Origin: Bacteroidales bacterium
Lineage (GTDB): Bacteria; Bacteroidota; Bacteroidia; Bacteroidales; UBA932
Assembly (NCBI GenBank): GCA_017430365.1
Contig: JAFRNC010000009.1
Span: 250,504 to 314,503, forward strand
DNA: 64,000 bases
Direction of reading: 5' to 3'
Each line of letters opens with the position of its first letter. The stretch's first letter is position 1. The notes under the pieces were generated by a model. It had not been told where the DNA came from. It saw nothing but the letters and a program-made list of their open reading frames with translations, and did not search any database. Positions 24,783 to 33,637 of the stretch are shown piece after piece. A program made the translations under genes and the position numbers.

Positions 24783-24802
24783 TAGGTGAGCCGGCAGGGT
24801 GG

Positions 24803-26476
24803 TTATTCCTGCTCCCAGGCTTCGGCGATGTCGGTTTTCCAGGCCCAGCCGCGGGATCCGTATATGTCGGCCATGTGCCTGAGGCGGGGAAGATACGCGC
24901 CGATGTCATGCTGCGCGGGGTCTGACCACTGGAGTTCGCTCAGGGTGGAAAGCCTGGGCAGTAATCTCCACTCCAGACTGTCGGTCTCCGAGACCCTTTC
25001 GGTCCAGATGCAGGCTTCGACGCCCAGGATATGCCGTTGCCCGGCCTCGGACAGGCCTTCGGGCCTGACCGGCAGGTCGTAGACCCTGCGGATACTCTCA
25101 ATGCCGGTGATCCGGTTTACTGCGGCGTTGCTGAAATAACAGTAGTCGACAGGGCAGAGGATGGCGTCGTAACCTTCCCGGACGGCTATCTCAGTTGAGG
25201 CGGTACGCATCCATCCGGCGATGACCGTCTGTTTCGACGGCTCTCCCACGACTTTGTCGCCCCAGTCGCATAGGACGTCGTTCCAGCAAATCATACGGCG
25301 TCCGTGTTCCGCCAGAAAGGCTTCCAGCTGAGAGCTGAACCATGACTGGAGCAGTTCCTCCCTGGTCTTGCTGCCGCTGGCTTTCAGCCCCAGTTCCCTG
25401 ATTTTCCGCTGGCAGTCGGGACACTTTTCCCACCGCACCTTCGGGCATTCATCCCCGCCCAGGTGGATGTACTCAGACGGAAAAATATCCATCACTTCAG
25501 TCAGGACCTCCTTCACGAAATCCATTACCTCATCTTTTCCGACGCAGAGCACATCGTCCAGTACCCCGTAGCGGGTGGCAACCTCATAGGGGCCGCCGGT
25601 GCATCCCAGTTCAGGATAAGCGGCCAGTGCCGCCTGGGTATGTCCTGGCAGGTCTATTTCTGGAATGACCGTTATGCCGCGTCCGGCCGCGTAGCGGACT
25701 ATCTCACGGGCTTCTTCCTGGGTGTAGAATCCGCTTACCGGTATGCCGTCGAGTTTGTCAGTCTGCGGATCCCTGGTCCCGGGACGGCTGGAACCGATTT
25801 CCGTCAGCTTTGGATACTTTTTTATCTCCAGCCTCCATCCCTGGTCTTCGGTCAGATGCCAGTGGAAGTAGTTGAGGTTGTGCAGGGCAAGGATATCGAT
25901 GAGTTCCTTGATGTAGGAGACTGAAAAGAAATGACGGCCGCAGTCGAGCATGAAAGCCCTGTAGGGAAACTCGGGATAGTCGTACACGGTGGCGGCGGGA
26001 AGGGCGAAACGGCATGCTTCCGGCCGTTCCACGACTGGTAAGGCTTTGCAAAGCGTCTGTATGCCGTGCAACACGCCCTTGACACTGCCGCCGCTGACTG
26101 TAATGCCGCCGGCATCACATCCGATGCGGTATGACTCTTCCTGCTGGAATCCCTCCAGACCCGTGTCCGGTGCTGAGTCCAGGGACAGGAGAATGAAGTT
26201 CTTCCGGGGGCGGTTGTCCGAAATGCGCAGGCTGAGACCTGTGGCCTCTTCCAGCCCTTCGGCAAGCAGTCCGGCCGCATCCCGGAGGGAAACATCGGAA
26301 AAGGAAATGACAGTGCTGCGGGACAGTATGAAAGGATCCTCCCCGATTCCGCCCGCCGCCACGTTACGCGGCAGCGGGCTTACGAGGGTGAAGTCACCCG
26401 ATACGATCTCTTTTTGGGAACATCCGGGCAGCAGGAAAAAGGCCAGTATGACTGGCAGCAGGCGTCGGAAAATCAT
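24803..26476 (-). CDS. Beta-N-acetylhexosaminidase, glycoside hydrolase family 20
   Basis: A 557-residue lipoprotein (signal ending LLPGC, Cys19) that removes terminal GlcNAc or GalNAc, for example from mucin or host glycans. A GH20b N-terminal domain (about 30-150) is followed by the (beta/alpha)8 barrel. Key motifs are YRAFMLDCGRHFF, the substrate-binding NYFHWHLTEDQGWRLEIKKY and the catalytic pair Asp342-Glu343 in HLGGDECPK. The enzyme uses substrate-assisted retaining chemistry. It starts nine bases after the C69 dipeptidase gene and so is the third gene of a hisS-dipeptidase-hexosaminidase series. It ends at a hairpin terminator (24746-24782). Confidence 0.94.
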   Translation of the reverse strand: MIFRRLLPVILAFFLLPGCSQKEIVSGDFTLVSPLPRNVAAGGIGEDPFILSRSTVISFSDVSLRDAAGLLAEGLEEATGLSLRISDNRPRKNFILLSLDSAPDTGLEGFQQEESYRIGCDAGGITVSGGSVKGVLHGIQTLCKALPVVERPEACRFALPAATVYDYPEFPYRAFMLDCGRHFFSVSYIKELIDILALHNLNYFHWHLTEDQGWRLEIKKYPKLTEIGSSRPGTRDPQTDKLDGIPVSGFYTQEEAREIVRYAAGRGITVIPEIDLPGHTQAALAAYPELGCTGGPYEVATRYGVLDDVLCVGKDEVMDFVKEVLTEVMDIFPSEYIHLGGDECPKVRWEKCPDCQRKIRELGLKASGSKTREELLQSWFSSQLEAFLAEHGRRMICWNDVLCDWGDKVVGEPSKQTVIAGWMRTASTEIAVREGYDAILCPVDYCYFSNAAVNRITGIESIRRVYDLPVRPEGLSEAGQRHILGVEACIWTERVSETDSLEWRLLPRLSTLSELQWSDPAQHDIGAYLPRLRHMADIYGSRGWAWKTDIAEAWEQE

Positions 26477-26485
26477 CCCGGGAGA

Positions 26486-28144
26486 CTATTTCGCGGCAGG
26501 CTTTACGTAGCGGTCGCCGGTCTGAGCCTTGACGGCTTCAATGAAGGCGGGAGCGTATGCGGGCGGCGTGCTGCGGCCACGGACGAAGACGCCGTTCTCG
26601 CTGGGCAGCATCGTCTGGTCGTTGTGCTTGACTATGAGGAATTTTGCCAGCTTGTCCCAGCGCTTCATCATCTTGTCGGTGTAGGATTCGGTCTTGGCGG
26701 TCAGGAAGGAAGCCCTCTCGCCGGGGGTCATCTTGGCAGCCTGCTCCTCCACCTCTTTCTGGTCTTCGGCGTAGAAGTCTTCGAGTTCATTCTGTGCGTC
26801 GCGGAGGTCGCCGATCATCGCGCTCCAGCGCGGATAGACCATGTTGGCCACGAAATTGTTCATCCAGAATGCGCTTTCAGTGCTGAATTCCCGGATGTCG
26901 TTGTTCTCGCGGCGGAAAGGCTCAGGTACGCGGGTGATGCCGCAATAGACGGGGACATAGGCGACCATTGTAGCATCGTCCATATTGAAATAGGTGACTC
27001 CGCCCACTGCGTCGGGCAGCCAGGAACGCATCTGGCAGACCATGGTCATGCCGCTCTGCTGGCAGCCGATGGGACGTTCGCGGAACATGGCGGTGCTGTC
27101 GCTGCTGAAATAATTGACCGGCTGGTTGCGGTAAGGGGAGGCCCAGGGACCGGCGCTCACGTCGGCGGTCATGTCGAGGGCGGTGCCTTCGTAATGGTCG
27201 CGCATGTCGTTCATGAGTTCACGGACCGAGATGGGAGCCTTGGGCTTGATCCAGAGCGGCAGATGGTCGCATACGTCGGTATTGCCGTTGATGAAGGGGA
27301 GATACGAATCCATCTCCGCGGTGTCGTAGTGGTGGCGGAAGAAACTCCAGACACGTGCCTCGCAGTAGCGGATTGCGCTGAAGTCGAGCGGGCCGTAGGC
27401 TTCGCGGAAGCTGAAGTCGGCGTCGCTGCCGTTGTAGAGCCCAAGCTCGCGTGCCAGGGAGATGACATCCTTGGAGTACATGCACACTCCCTCGATCTCG
27501 CAGTAGGGCTTTTTCTTGTCCACTTTCTTGACCTGGGGGAACTGGCGGATGCGGCTGGCGTTGGCGTAGGCGCAGACACAGTCGTCGGGTACGCGGAGAG
27601 CCACCCATACGGCGCCCTTGCGACCGGGACCCTTTCCGACGATCTCCATGATCCATGCCTCATCCTTGTCGCAGACGGCGAAGGATTCTCCTGAGCTGCC
27701 GTAGCCGTATTCCGATACGAGCTCGTTGATCACGGCAATCGCTTCACGGGCGGTGGTGCTGCGCTGCAGGGCCATATGCATCAGCGTGAAATAGTCGAAA
27801 TAGCCTTCGCGGTTGACGAGTTCATTCCGCCCGCCCCAGGTGGTTTCGACGATTGATACCTGGTTCTCGTTCATAAGACCCACGACGCCGTAGGTATAGG
27901 GGGCTTCACGGACGAGCCTTTGAGCGGCCTGGGGTCCCCGGCTCCGCAATGCGATCATGTCGCCGTCGGCATGGCGGCCGGGTGCTGAGAATTCAAGTGG
28001 CATGAGGAAGCCGAAGCTGTCGCAGTTGTAGGTGCACATGACGCTTCCGTCGGCGGAAGCCTTCTTTCCGACAATCAGGTTCGTACAGGCGAACGAGGCC
28101 ACCGCTGAGCAGAGCAGGATGACCGAAAGGACGAGTTTCTTCAT
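26486..28144 (-). CDS. C69 family dipeptidase
   Basis: A 552-residue N-terminal-nucleophile peptidase. The leader (residues 1-19) is removed before Cys20 in SFACTNLIVGKKA; in this family that Cys becomes the new N-terminal catalytic residue. The segment GVVGLMNENQVSIVETTWGGR and the SYGYGSSGESFAVCDKDEAWIMEIVG region match the family core. Such enzymes split dipeptides and are exported in many Bacteroidota. It lies 21 bases after hisS and nine before the GH20 gene, probably one transcription unit. Substrate range cannot be predicted. Confidence 0.92.
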   Translation of the reverse strand: MKKLVLSVILLCSAVASFACTNLIVGKKASADGSVMCTYNCDSFGFLMPLEFSAPGRHADGDMIALRSRGPQAAQRLVREAPYTYGVVGLMNENQVSIVETTWGGRNELVNREGYFDYFTLMHMALQRSTTAREAIAVINELVSEYGYGSSGESFAVCDKDEAWIMEIVGKGPGRKGAVWVALRVPDDCVCAYANASRIRQFPQVKKVDKKKPYCEIEGVCMYSKDVISLARELGLYNGSDADFSFREAYGPLDFSAIRYCEARVWSFFRHHYDTAEMDSYLPFINGNTDVCDHLPLWIKPKAPISVRELMNDMRDHYEGTALDMTADVSAGPWASPYRNQPVNYFSSDSTAMFRERPIGCQQSGMTMVCQMRSWLPDAVGGVTYFNMDDATMVAYVPVYCGITRVPEPFRRENNDIREFSTESAFWMNNFVANMVYPRWSAMIGDLRDAQNELEDFYAEDQKEVEEQAAKMTPGERASFLTAKTESYTDKMMKRWDKLAKFLIVKHNDQTMLPSENGVFVRGRSTPPAYAPAFIEAVKAQTGDRYVKPAAK

Positions 28145-28165
28145 GGGGTATCTGGTTAGATGATT

Positions 28166-29476
28166 CTAAGTCAGGAGAGATGCGAGTTCTTCCCTGGCCA
28201 CTGTCTTTTGCTCTCCCGAGGCCAGGTTCTTGATGGTGACATTACCTTCGGCCGCCTCGCGGTCGCCGACGATGGCGAGGTAGGGGATGCCCTTGCGGTC
28301 GGCATACTCGAACTGTTTCTTGAGTTTCGCCTGGTCGGGATAGATTTCGCACGGGATGCCGGACGCCCTGAGGGCGGCGGCGACAGAAATGGCGTAGGCG
28401 GCTTCCTTTTCGCCCATGTTGGTGAAGAGGACGGTGGCCGATGCGGTCGCGTTCCCGGGGAACAGGTCCAGTCCGGCGAGTACATCGTAGATGCGGTCGG
28501 CACCGAAGCTGATGCCCACACCCGACATTCCCGGGAGTCCGAAGATGCCTGTCAGGTCGTCGTAGCGTCCTCCGCCGCATATGCTTCCGATAGCGAAATC
28601 GAGAGCCTTGACTTCGAAAATGGCACCTGTGTAATAGTTGAGGCCGCGGGCGAGCGAGAGGTCGAGTTCCACGGGCTGCGTTATGCCCGCTCCGGCGATG
28701 AGGGAGAAAAGGGTTGACACCTCTTCCAGACCTTTCATGCCGGTTTCGGAAGCTGAGAGAAGCTCCTTCATCCTCGCTATTTTCTCTTCCGTGGTGCCGG
28801 AGAGGGTGAGCACGGGTTCGATGACAGCCACCGCTTCTTCGGAAAGACCTTTCTCGAAGAGTTCCTGCTTGACGGCGTCAAGACCTATCTTGTCGATTTT
28901 GTCGATGGCCACGGTGATGTCGACCAGTTTGTCGGGCTGTCCGGAAACTTCCGCCAGGCCGGCGAGGATCTTCCTGTTGTTGATCTTGATACAAACCCTG
29001 ATTCCCATCTGCCCGAAGACATCGTCCACGATCTGGACCAGTTCCAGTTCGTTCAGCAGCGATTTGCTGCCGATCACGTCCACGTCGCACTGGTAGAATT
29101 CGCGGTAGCGGCCCTTCTGCGGCCGGTCGGCGCGCCAGACTGGCTGGATCTGGTATCTCTTGAAAGGGAAGGATATCTCGTTCTGGTGCTGGACGACATA
29201 GCGGGCGAAAGGGACGGTGAGGTCGTAGCGCAGGCCCTTTTCCGGGGCGAGGGAGGCCTTCTCCCCGCTGTTCTGGATGCGGAAGAGCAGTTTGTCCCCC
29301 TCTTCTCCGTACTTGCCGAGCAATGTACTGAGATTCTCCATCGAGGGCGTCTCGATGCACTGATATCCGAATTTGCGGAAAACTCCCTTGACTGTGTTGA
29401 ATATATAATTGCGCCCGGTCATCTCGACCGGTCCGAAGTCTCTGGTACCTTTGGGAATCGACGGTTTCTGTGCCAT
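28166..29476 (-). CDS. hisS: Histidyl-tRNA synthetase
   Basis: A 436-residue class II synthetase that charges tRNA-His in the cytoplasm. The start [14 protein letters not shown] is typical. Motif 2 is around [27 protein letters not shown], the histidine-specific block is [14 protein letters not shown], and motif 3 is [13 protein letters not shown]...[10 protein letters not shown]. The C-terminal anticodon-binding domain runs from about residue 345. A perfect promoter element sits 23 bases upstream on the minus strand. It leads the hisS-C69-GH20 transcription unit. Confidence 0.96.
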   Translation of the reverse strand: MAQKPSIPKGTRDFGPVEMTGRNYIFNTVKGVFRKFGYQCIETPSMENLSTLLGKYGEEGDKLLFRIQNSGEKASLAPEKGLRYDLTVPFARYVVQHQNEISFPFKRYQIQPVWRADRPQKGRYREFYQCDVDVIGSKSLLNELELVQIVDDVFGQMGIRVCIKINNRKILAGLAEVSGQPDKLVDITVAIDKIDKIGLDAVKQELFEKGLSEEAVAVIEPVLTLSGTTEEKIARMKELLSASETGMKGLEEVSTLFSLIAGAGITQPVELDLSLARGLNYYTGAIFEVKALDFAIGSICGGGRYDDLTGIFGLPGMSGVGISFGADRIYDVLAGLDLFPGNATASATVLFTNMGEKEAAYAISVAAALRASGIPCEIYPDQAKLKKQFEYADRKGIPYLAIVGDREAAEGNVTIKNLASGEQKTVAREELASLLT

Positions 29477-29499
29477 TTTGAATCACTGCATTTAACTTA

Positions 29500-29507
29500 C
29501 AAAGATA
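29500..29507 (-). promoter_or_regulatory. Promoter -7 element for hisS
   Basis: The minus strand reads TATCTTTG, an exact match to TAnnTTTG. Its upstream -33 TTG (29529-29531 on the minus strand) abuts the -33 of the divergent small lipoprotein promoter. Confidence 0.7.
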
Positions 29508-29548
29508 ACAAAAAACGTTTTTTTTGTTCAACGAGAGGGTATTGTTGT

Positions 29549-29556
29549 TACTTTTG
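29549..29556 (+). promoter_or_regulatory. Promoter -7 element for the small lipoprotein
   Basis: TACTTTTG matches TAnnTTTG exactly, with a TTG at 29524-29526 as the likely -33. The ATG follows 33 bases later. Confidence 0.7.
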
Positions 29557-29588
29557 CGCCAATAATAACCTATTTAATCCTTAATAAA

Positions 29589-29846
29589 ATGAAAAAGATT
29601 ATTCTGATGTCTGTTATCGCTTGCATGGGCCTGTTCGCAGTTTCCTGCAAGAATCAGCCTAAAGAGGAACCCGCTCCGGCTAAGGAAGCCGTCGAGGAGG
29701 TTGTCGAGGCTGCCACCGAAGTTTCCGAAGATGCCGCAAAGACCGTCAATGACGCCCTCAAGGACGCCGGCGAAGCCGTGAAGGAAGCTGGTGAGGCTGT
29801 AAAGGACGCTGCCGAGAAGGCCGCCGAAGAGATCAAGAAGGACTAA
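29589..29846 (+). CDS. Small helical lipoprotein
   Basis: An 85-residue lipoprotein (lipobox FAVSC, Cys20). The mature part is one long Ala/Glu/Lys helix built of near-repeats (DAGEAVKEAGEAVKDAAEK), similar in style to apolipoprotein-like or Lpp-like proteins. It would sit on the periplasmic face or the surface of the outer membrane as a helical rod. The precise role is unknown. A strong promoter and a bidirectional terminator flank it, so it is a single-gene unit that is probably well expressed. Confidence 0.82.
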   Translation: MKKIILMSVIACMGLFAVSCKNQPKEEPAPAKEAVEEVVEAATEVSEDAAKTVNDALKDAGEAVKEAGEAVKDAAEKAAEEIKKD

Positions 29847-29872
29847 GCTTCAGAATCCCGCAGCAAAAAAAA

Positions 29873-29904
29873 AGCGACTGATGATCTTCAGCCGCTATTT
29901 TTTT
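29873..29904. terminator. Bidirectional terminator
   Basis: A nine-base-pair stem (AGCGACTGA with TCAGCCGCT, one G-U pair) has an A-run before it and an eight-base T-containing run after it. It serves the convergent genes ending at 29846 and 29912. Confidence 0.8.
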
Positions 29905-29911
29905 GTCAGTA

Positions 29912-30472
29912 TCAGTAGATTATGATATCCGGCATTTCACCGTCATCCTGGCCCGGTGAGGCGGAACTGATGGTGGTGGGATGCTTCTCCTTGTAGTAGG
30001 AATAACGCTGGTATGTCACGTCCCCGACCTGGAGGGTGTTGTCATCCTTGAAAGAAATGGGCTTGCTGTCATAAGCCCCGGAGCCTCTCTGGGTGTCGGG
30101 ATTTATTTTCTCCAGATACAGGTTGCCCTCCTTGACGTAGAAATTCAGGTTCGTACTGGTCCTGTAATTCTGGTTGAGGTAATAATACTTGAAGGATTCC
30201 TTCTTCTTGTCGAATGAGAGGGCGGGGTAGTTGTATGTCTGGATATAACTCAGTGTAGGGTTGCTCTTGTGCTTGAATTCCACGGTGATGTTCCCGTAAG
30301 GATTGACGTCGGCGTCCCATTTCGCGAAAAACGGATCGTTGTCGACAGACCCCTTTGCATGTACCGGCCACCAGTCATCGTACAGATTCTTGGTCAGCCT
30401 AGAATCCTCGCTGCAGGCGGAAATCATCAGCCCGGTCAGGATTATCATAAAAAGATGGAGTAGACGCTTCAT
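29912..30472 (-). CDS. Hypothetical lipoprotein
   Basis: A 186-residue lipoprotein (lipobox LMISAC, Cys19). I start it at the ATG at 30472 rather than further upstream, because the signal peptide begins there and a perfect promoter lies 27 bases before it. The mature domain has alternating aromatic strands (NITVEFKHKSN, FKYYYLNQNYRTSTNLNFYVKEGNLYLEKI) and looks like a single beta-sandwich or lipocalin-like fold. I do not recognise a family. It converges on the small helical lipoprotein, sharing its terminator. Confidence 0.75.
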   Translation of the reverse strand: MKRLLHLFMIILTGLMISACSEDSRLTKNLYDDWWPVHAKGSVDNDPFFAKWDADVNPYGNITVEFKHKSNPTLSYIQTYNYPALSFDKKKESFKYYYLNQNYRTSTNLNFYVKEGNLYLEKINPDTQRGSGAYDSKPISFKDDNTLQVGDVTYQRYSYYKEKHPTTISSASPGQDDGEMPDIIIY

Positions 30473-30490
30473 GACGGTTTTATTGAGGTT

Positions 30491-30498
30491 TATTTTTG
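30491..30498 (+). promoter_or_regulatory. Promoter -7 element for the plug lipoprotein-spt operon
   Basis: TATTTTTG, an exact TAnnTTTG match, 49 bases before the ATG at 30548. It directly abuts the divergent element at 30499-30506, so the two promoters probably compete. Confidence 0.6.
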
Positions 30499-30506
30499 CA
30501 AATATA
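30499..30506 (-). promoter_or_regulatory. Promoter -7 element for the hypothetical lipoprotein at 29912
   Basis: The minus strand reads TATATTTG, an exact TAnnTTTG match, 26 bases before the ATG at 30472. Confidence 0.6.
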
Positions 30507-30547
30507 AAAAAAATGTCAATCTTTGCGAAAGCCAATTCTTTCAAGCC

Positions 30548-31102
30548 ATGAAAAGAATACATTTACCACTTCTTCCTTTCCTCTCGCTGGTATTACTGCC
30601 CGTCATCTTTTCATGCGGCCCCGCCCGCATGACACCCGCCGCTACCGGTGACCAGGCCGTTGAGATGGGTTACGGTACGGTAAGCCGGGACAACGTCAAT
30701 TATTCCGTATCATCACTGAGGCCGGAAGAAGAGGAGATGTCGGTTTACAACAACATGTATGATTATATCCGCGGCCGCGTACCGGGAGTGGAGGTCTCTC
30801 CCAACAACCAGATACACATCCGCGGAGTCAATTCCATAAATGCCGGCACCGCCCCCCTTGTAATCGTCGATGGAGTCGAATCGGACCTGGGTTCGATCAA
30901 TCCGAGGGACGTCTATTCAGTGGATGTCCTCAAGGACGCATCTTCTTCGATATACGGAGTGCGCGGGGCAAACGGCGTTATCATCATAACCACCAAGTCG
31001 GCCCGTACCATGATCGAGCAGCAGGAGAAGGCCAAGCGTGAGGCCAAGGAGAGGGAAAGGGCGCAAAGGAAAGCCGAAAGGGAGGCTAAGAAGAAAAAGT
31101 AA
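30548..31102 (+). CDS. Plug-domain-only lipoprotein (SusC-like plug without barrel)
   Basis: A 184-residue lipoprotein (lipobox VIFSC, Cys20). Residues ~40-150 are a TonB-dependent-receptor plug: MGYGTVSRDNVNYSVSSL, then YDYIRGRVPGVEV, QIHIRGVNSINAGTAPLVIVDGV and the closing DASSSIYGVRGANGVIIITTK. No barrel follows. Instead the last ~30 residues are a Lys/Glu/Arg-rich helix. It therefore cannot be a channel; a role as a soluble plug-like binding or structural protein in the envelope is inferred. Its stop overlaps the start of the serine palmitoyltransferase gene by one base (TAATG), so the two are coupled. Confidence 0.83.
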   Translation: MKRIHLPLLPFLSLVLLPVIFSCGPARMTPAATGDQAVEMGYGTVSRDNVNYSVSSLRPEEEEMSVYNNMYDYIRGRVPGVEVSPNNQIHIRGVNSINAGTAPLVIVDGVESDLGSINPRDVYSVDVLKDASSSIYGVRGANGVIIITTKSARTMIEQQEKAKREAKERERAQRKAEREAKKKK

Positions 31103-32295
31103 TGAAAGAAAGCAGATTGAACCGTATCTGCGCGTCGTATACCCTTGCCGACGAAGTAAAGGCGCAAGGTATCTATCCGTATTACCGCCCCATTGAATCC
31201 GGACAGGATCCGGTGGTGAAGATGAACGGGCGGAACGTGCTCATGTTCGGTTCCAATTCCTATCTGGGGCTGTCTGACGATCCCCGTCTGAAAGAGGCCG
31301 CAATCGAGGCCATACGAAAATACGGCACAAGCTGTTCCGGTTCCCGTTTCCTCAACGGAACCCTTGACATCCATCTGGCCCTCGAGGAGAAACTGGCCCG
31401 CCTGGTCGGAAAGGAAGAGGCGGTAACCTACAGCACCGGTTTCCAGGTCAATCTCGGAGTGGTTTCATCCCTGGGATTCCGCGACGGATATATATTTCTC
31501 GACGCTCTCGACCACGCGTGTATCATTGACGGAAGCCGTCTTTCGTACAGCCGCGTGCTCAAATTCCCGCACAATGACACGGCTGCCCTGGAGAAGCGTC
31601 TGGCGCTTGCTCCCATAGATGCTCCCAAGCTTATAGTCGTGGACGGCATATATTCCATGGAGGGCGACCTGGCCCCGCTGCCGGCCTTGGTGGAACTCTG
31701 CCGCAAATACGATGCTTCACTGATGGTCGACGATGCACACGGACTCGGCGTGGTGGGCGAATGCGGCAGGGGAACGGCCAACCACTTCGGGCTGACCGAC
31801 AGCGTAGACCTCATAATGGGCACTTTCTCGAAGTCATTCGGTTCGCTCGGCGGATTCATCGCCGGCGACCATGAGGTCCTGAACTTCCTGAAACACAATT
31901 CCCGCACCCTGATATTCAGCGCCAGCATGCCTCCGGCCAACGTGGCCGCGGTCAGCCGCGCGATCGACATAATGCTTTCCGAGCCGGAACGCATAGAACA
32001 CCTGTGGGAACTGACCAGGCACGCACATGCTGAATTCAAGTCCCGCGGTTTCGATATCGGCCATACCGAATCGCCTATCATCCCCCTCTTCGTGCGCGAT
32101 TTCAACAAGTGCCTCAAGGCTGTGAAGATGGCACTTGACGAGGGCGTATTCATCACTCCGGTCGTTCCTCCGGCAGTTCCGGAAGATTCCGTCATCGTGC
32201 GTTTCGCATTGATGGCGACACATACCATGGAGCAGCTCGACGAAGCCATTGACAAGCTTACCTCCATTTTCAGGAAACTCGAAATTATTCCTTAA
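31102..32295 (+). CDS. spt: Serine palmitoyltransferase (alpha-oxoamine synthase family)
   Basis: A 397-residue PLP enzyme of the alpha-oxoamine synthase family. In Bacteroidales this enzyme joins serine and a long-chain acyl-CoA or acyl-ACP to start sphingolipid synthesis in the cytoplasm. Signature parts are NVLMFGSNSYLGLSDDPR, the GTSCSGSRFLNGT loop, VDDAHGLGVVGECGRG, and the PLP lysine Lys244 in GTFSKSFGSLGGFIAG. The length and the SCSGSRFLNG motif fit Bacteroides SPT better than KBL or BioF, but those relatives are close. It is translationally coupled to the plug lipoprotein and followed two bases later by the M28 peptidase. Confidence 0.85.
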   Translation: MKESRLNRICASYTLADEVKAQGIYPYYRPIESGQDPVVKMNGRNVLMFGSNSYLGLSDDPRLKEAAIEAIRKYGTSCSGSRFLNGTLDIHLALEEKLARLVGKEEAVTYSTGFQVNLGVVSSLGFRDGYIFLDALDHACIIDGSRLSYSRVLKFPHNDTAALEKRLALAPIDAPKLIVVDGIYSMEGDLAPLPALVELCRKYDASLMVDDAHGLGVVGECGRGTANHFGLTDSVDLIMGTFSKSFGSLGGFIAGDHEVLNFLKHNSRTLIFSASMPPANVAAVSRAIDIMLSEPERIEHLWELTRHAHAEFKSRGFDIGHTESPIIPLFVRDFNKCLKAVKMALDEGVFITPVVPPAVPEDSVIVRFALMATHTMEQLDEAIDKLTSIFRKLEIIP

Positions 32296-32297
32296 TA

Positions 32298-33626
32298 ATG
32301 ACACGCTCCTTCATTCTCCGGGCCATCCTTGCAGTCACCGTGCTGTTGTCCGCTTCAGGATGCGCCAAGACACCTTCTTCCACTGTCTCCAAGGGTGATC
32401 CGCTCATCGCCGGCGCAGTCGCGCAAGTCAGCGAGGACAGCATCAGGACCTGGATATCGGAACTGGTCGCTTTCCACACGCGTCACAGCCTCAGTTCCCA
32501 GGACGATTCGGAAAAGGGTATCGGGGCGGCAGTCCGTTACATCACCGGACGGTGCGGCACGTGGGCCGAAGCCTCCGAAGGAGTACGCCCTGAACCGCAG
32601 ATTGAAGTCGTCCGTTTTACGGCGGGTGAAAACGGAGGCCGTTACGACCGCGTCCTTTCTATACCGGAAATCATGGTTACACTGCCCGGAACGAAAGGTG
32701 ACAAGGAAATACTGCTCTCCGCGCACATCGACACCCGCGTGGCGGACGTCATGGATTCTACATCATTCGCTCCCGGGGCGAACGACGACGGAAGCGGTCT
32801 GGCCTGCCTTCTGGAGGTCGTCCGCATCCTTTCCCGCATTCCCCTGGAGCAGACCGTGAAGTGCCTCTTCGTTTCCAGTGAGGAGCAGGGGCTCGACGGT
32901 TCCAGGTTCATGGCCGGCAAGGCGAAAGCCGAAGGGTGGCCGATAATAGCGATGATAAACAACGACATGATAGGCAACTCCGAGGCGAGCGGCACCGGCC
33001 TTAAGGAAGACCATAAGGTGCGCCTCTTCTCCGAGAGTACGCGCGGCGAGGACAGCGATCCGCGCCAGCTGGCACGTTATGTCAGGGAAACGGCAGAGAC
33101 ATACGTCCCCGGTCAGGAGGTCAAGATCATCTACAGGAACGACCGTTACCGCCGCAGCGGTGACCACACCCCTTTCCTGAGGGAGGGATTCACCGCGGTC
33201 AGGATGAGCGAGTATTGCGAGAATTATGACCGCACCCACCAGGATGTCCGTACCGAGAACGGCATCGCTTACGGCGACATGATCACCGGAGTCGACATCC
33301 CGTACCTTGCCCGCAACATCAGGATCAACCTCGCAACGGTCATGAACCTTGCCCAGGCGCCGGAGCGTCCGGCCGGAGCGAAGATAGCCAACGCCGGCGA
33401 GCTTGCGAACAATACGGTAATATCATGGGACGCCGAGGCCGGAATGTCGTATCAGGTCCTGTACCGTGAAACTGACCAGCCGGTCTGGCAGATCCTCGAG
33501 ACTCTGCCCGGTTCGGATTCCCCGCAGGACTCATTCTCCTGCCCTCTCAGCAAGGACAACTATTTCTTCGCCGTCAGGAGCCTCTCTCCGGCCGGCAATC
33601 CCAGCCTCCCTTCTGTCGCCAGATAG
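32298..33626 (+). CDS. M28 family metallopeptidase with C-terminal FN3-like domain
   Basis: A 442-residue lipoprotein (signal ending SASGC, Cys22). The M28 zinc site can be followed: SAHIDTR (His, Asp), PGANDDGSG (bridging Asp), SSEEQGLDGS (catalytic Glu and ligand Glu), NNDMIGN (Asp) and SGDHTPFLREGF (His). These enzymes are zinc aminopeptidases or carboxypeptidases. Residues ~365-442 (NNTVISWDAEAGMSYQVLYRE) look like a fibronectin type III or similar beta-sandwich. It begins two bases after spt and 11 bases before the following gene, so a four-gene transcript 30548-34303 is likely. Confidence 0.9.
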   Translation: MTRSFILRAILAVTVLLSASGCAKTPSSTVSKGDPLIAGAVAQVSEDSIRTWISELVAFHTRHSLSSQDDSEKGIGAAVRYITGRCGTWAEASEGVRPEPQIEVVRFTAGENGGRYDRVLSIPEIMVTLPGTKGDKEILLSAHIDTRVADVMDSTSFAPGANDDGSGLACLLEVVRILSRIPLEQTVKCLFVSSEEQGLDGSRFMAGKAKAEGWPIIAMINNDMIGNSEASGTGLKEDHKVRLFSESTRGEDSDPRQLARYVRETAETYVPGQEVKIIYRNDRYRRSGDHTPFLREGFTAVRMSEYCENYDRTHQDVRTENGIAYGDMITGVDIPYLARNIRINLATVMNLAQAPERPAGAKIANAGELANNTVISWDAEAGMSYQVLYRETDQPVWQILETLPGSDSPQDSFSCPLSKDNYFFAVRSLSPAGNPSLPSVAR

Positions 33627-33637
33627 TCCTGTCCGCC

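Noticed and set aside
26414..27694. 426-codon open frame opposite the C69 dipeptidase gene
   Set aside because: The dipeptidase has a clear signal, catalytic Cys and operon context; the reverse frame is Gly/Ala/Val-rich without motifs.
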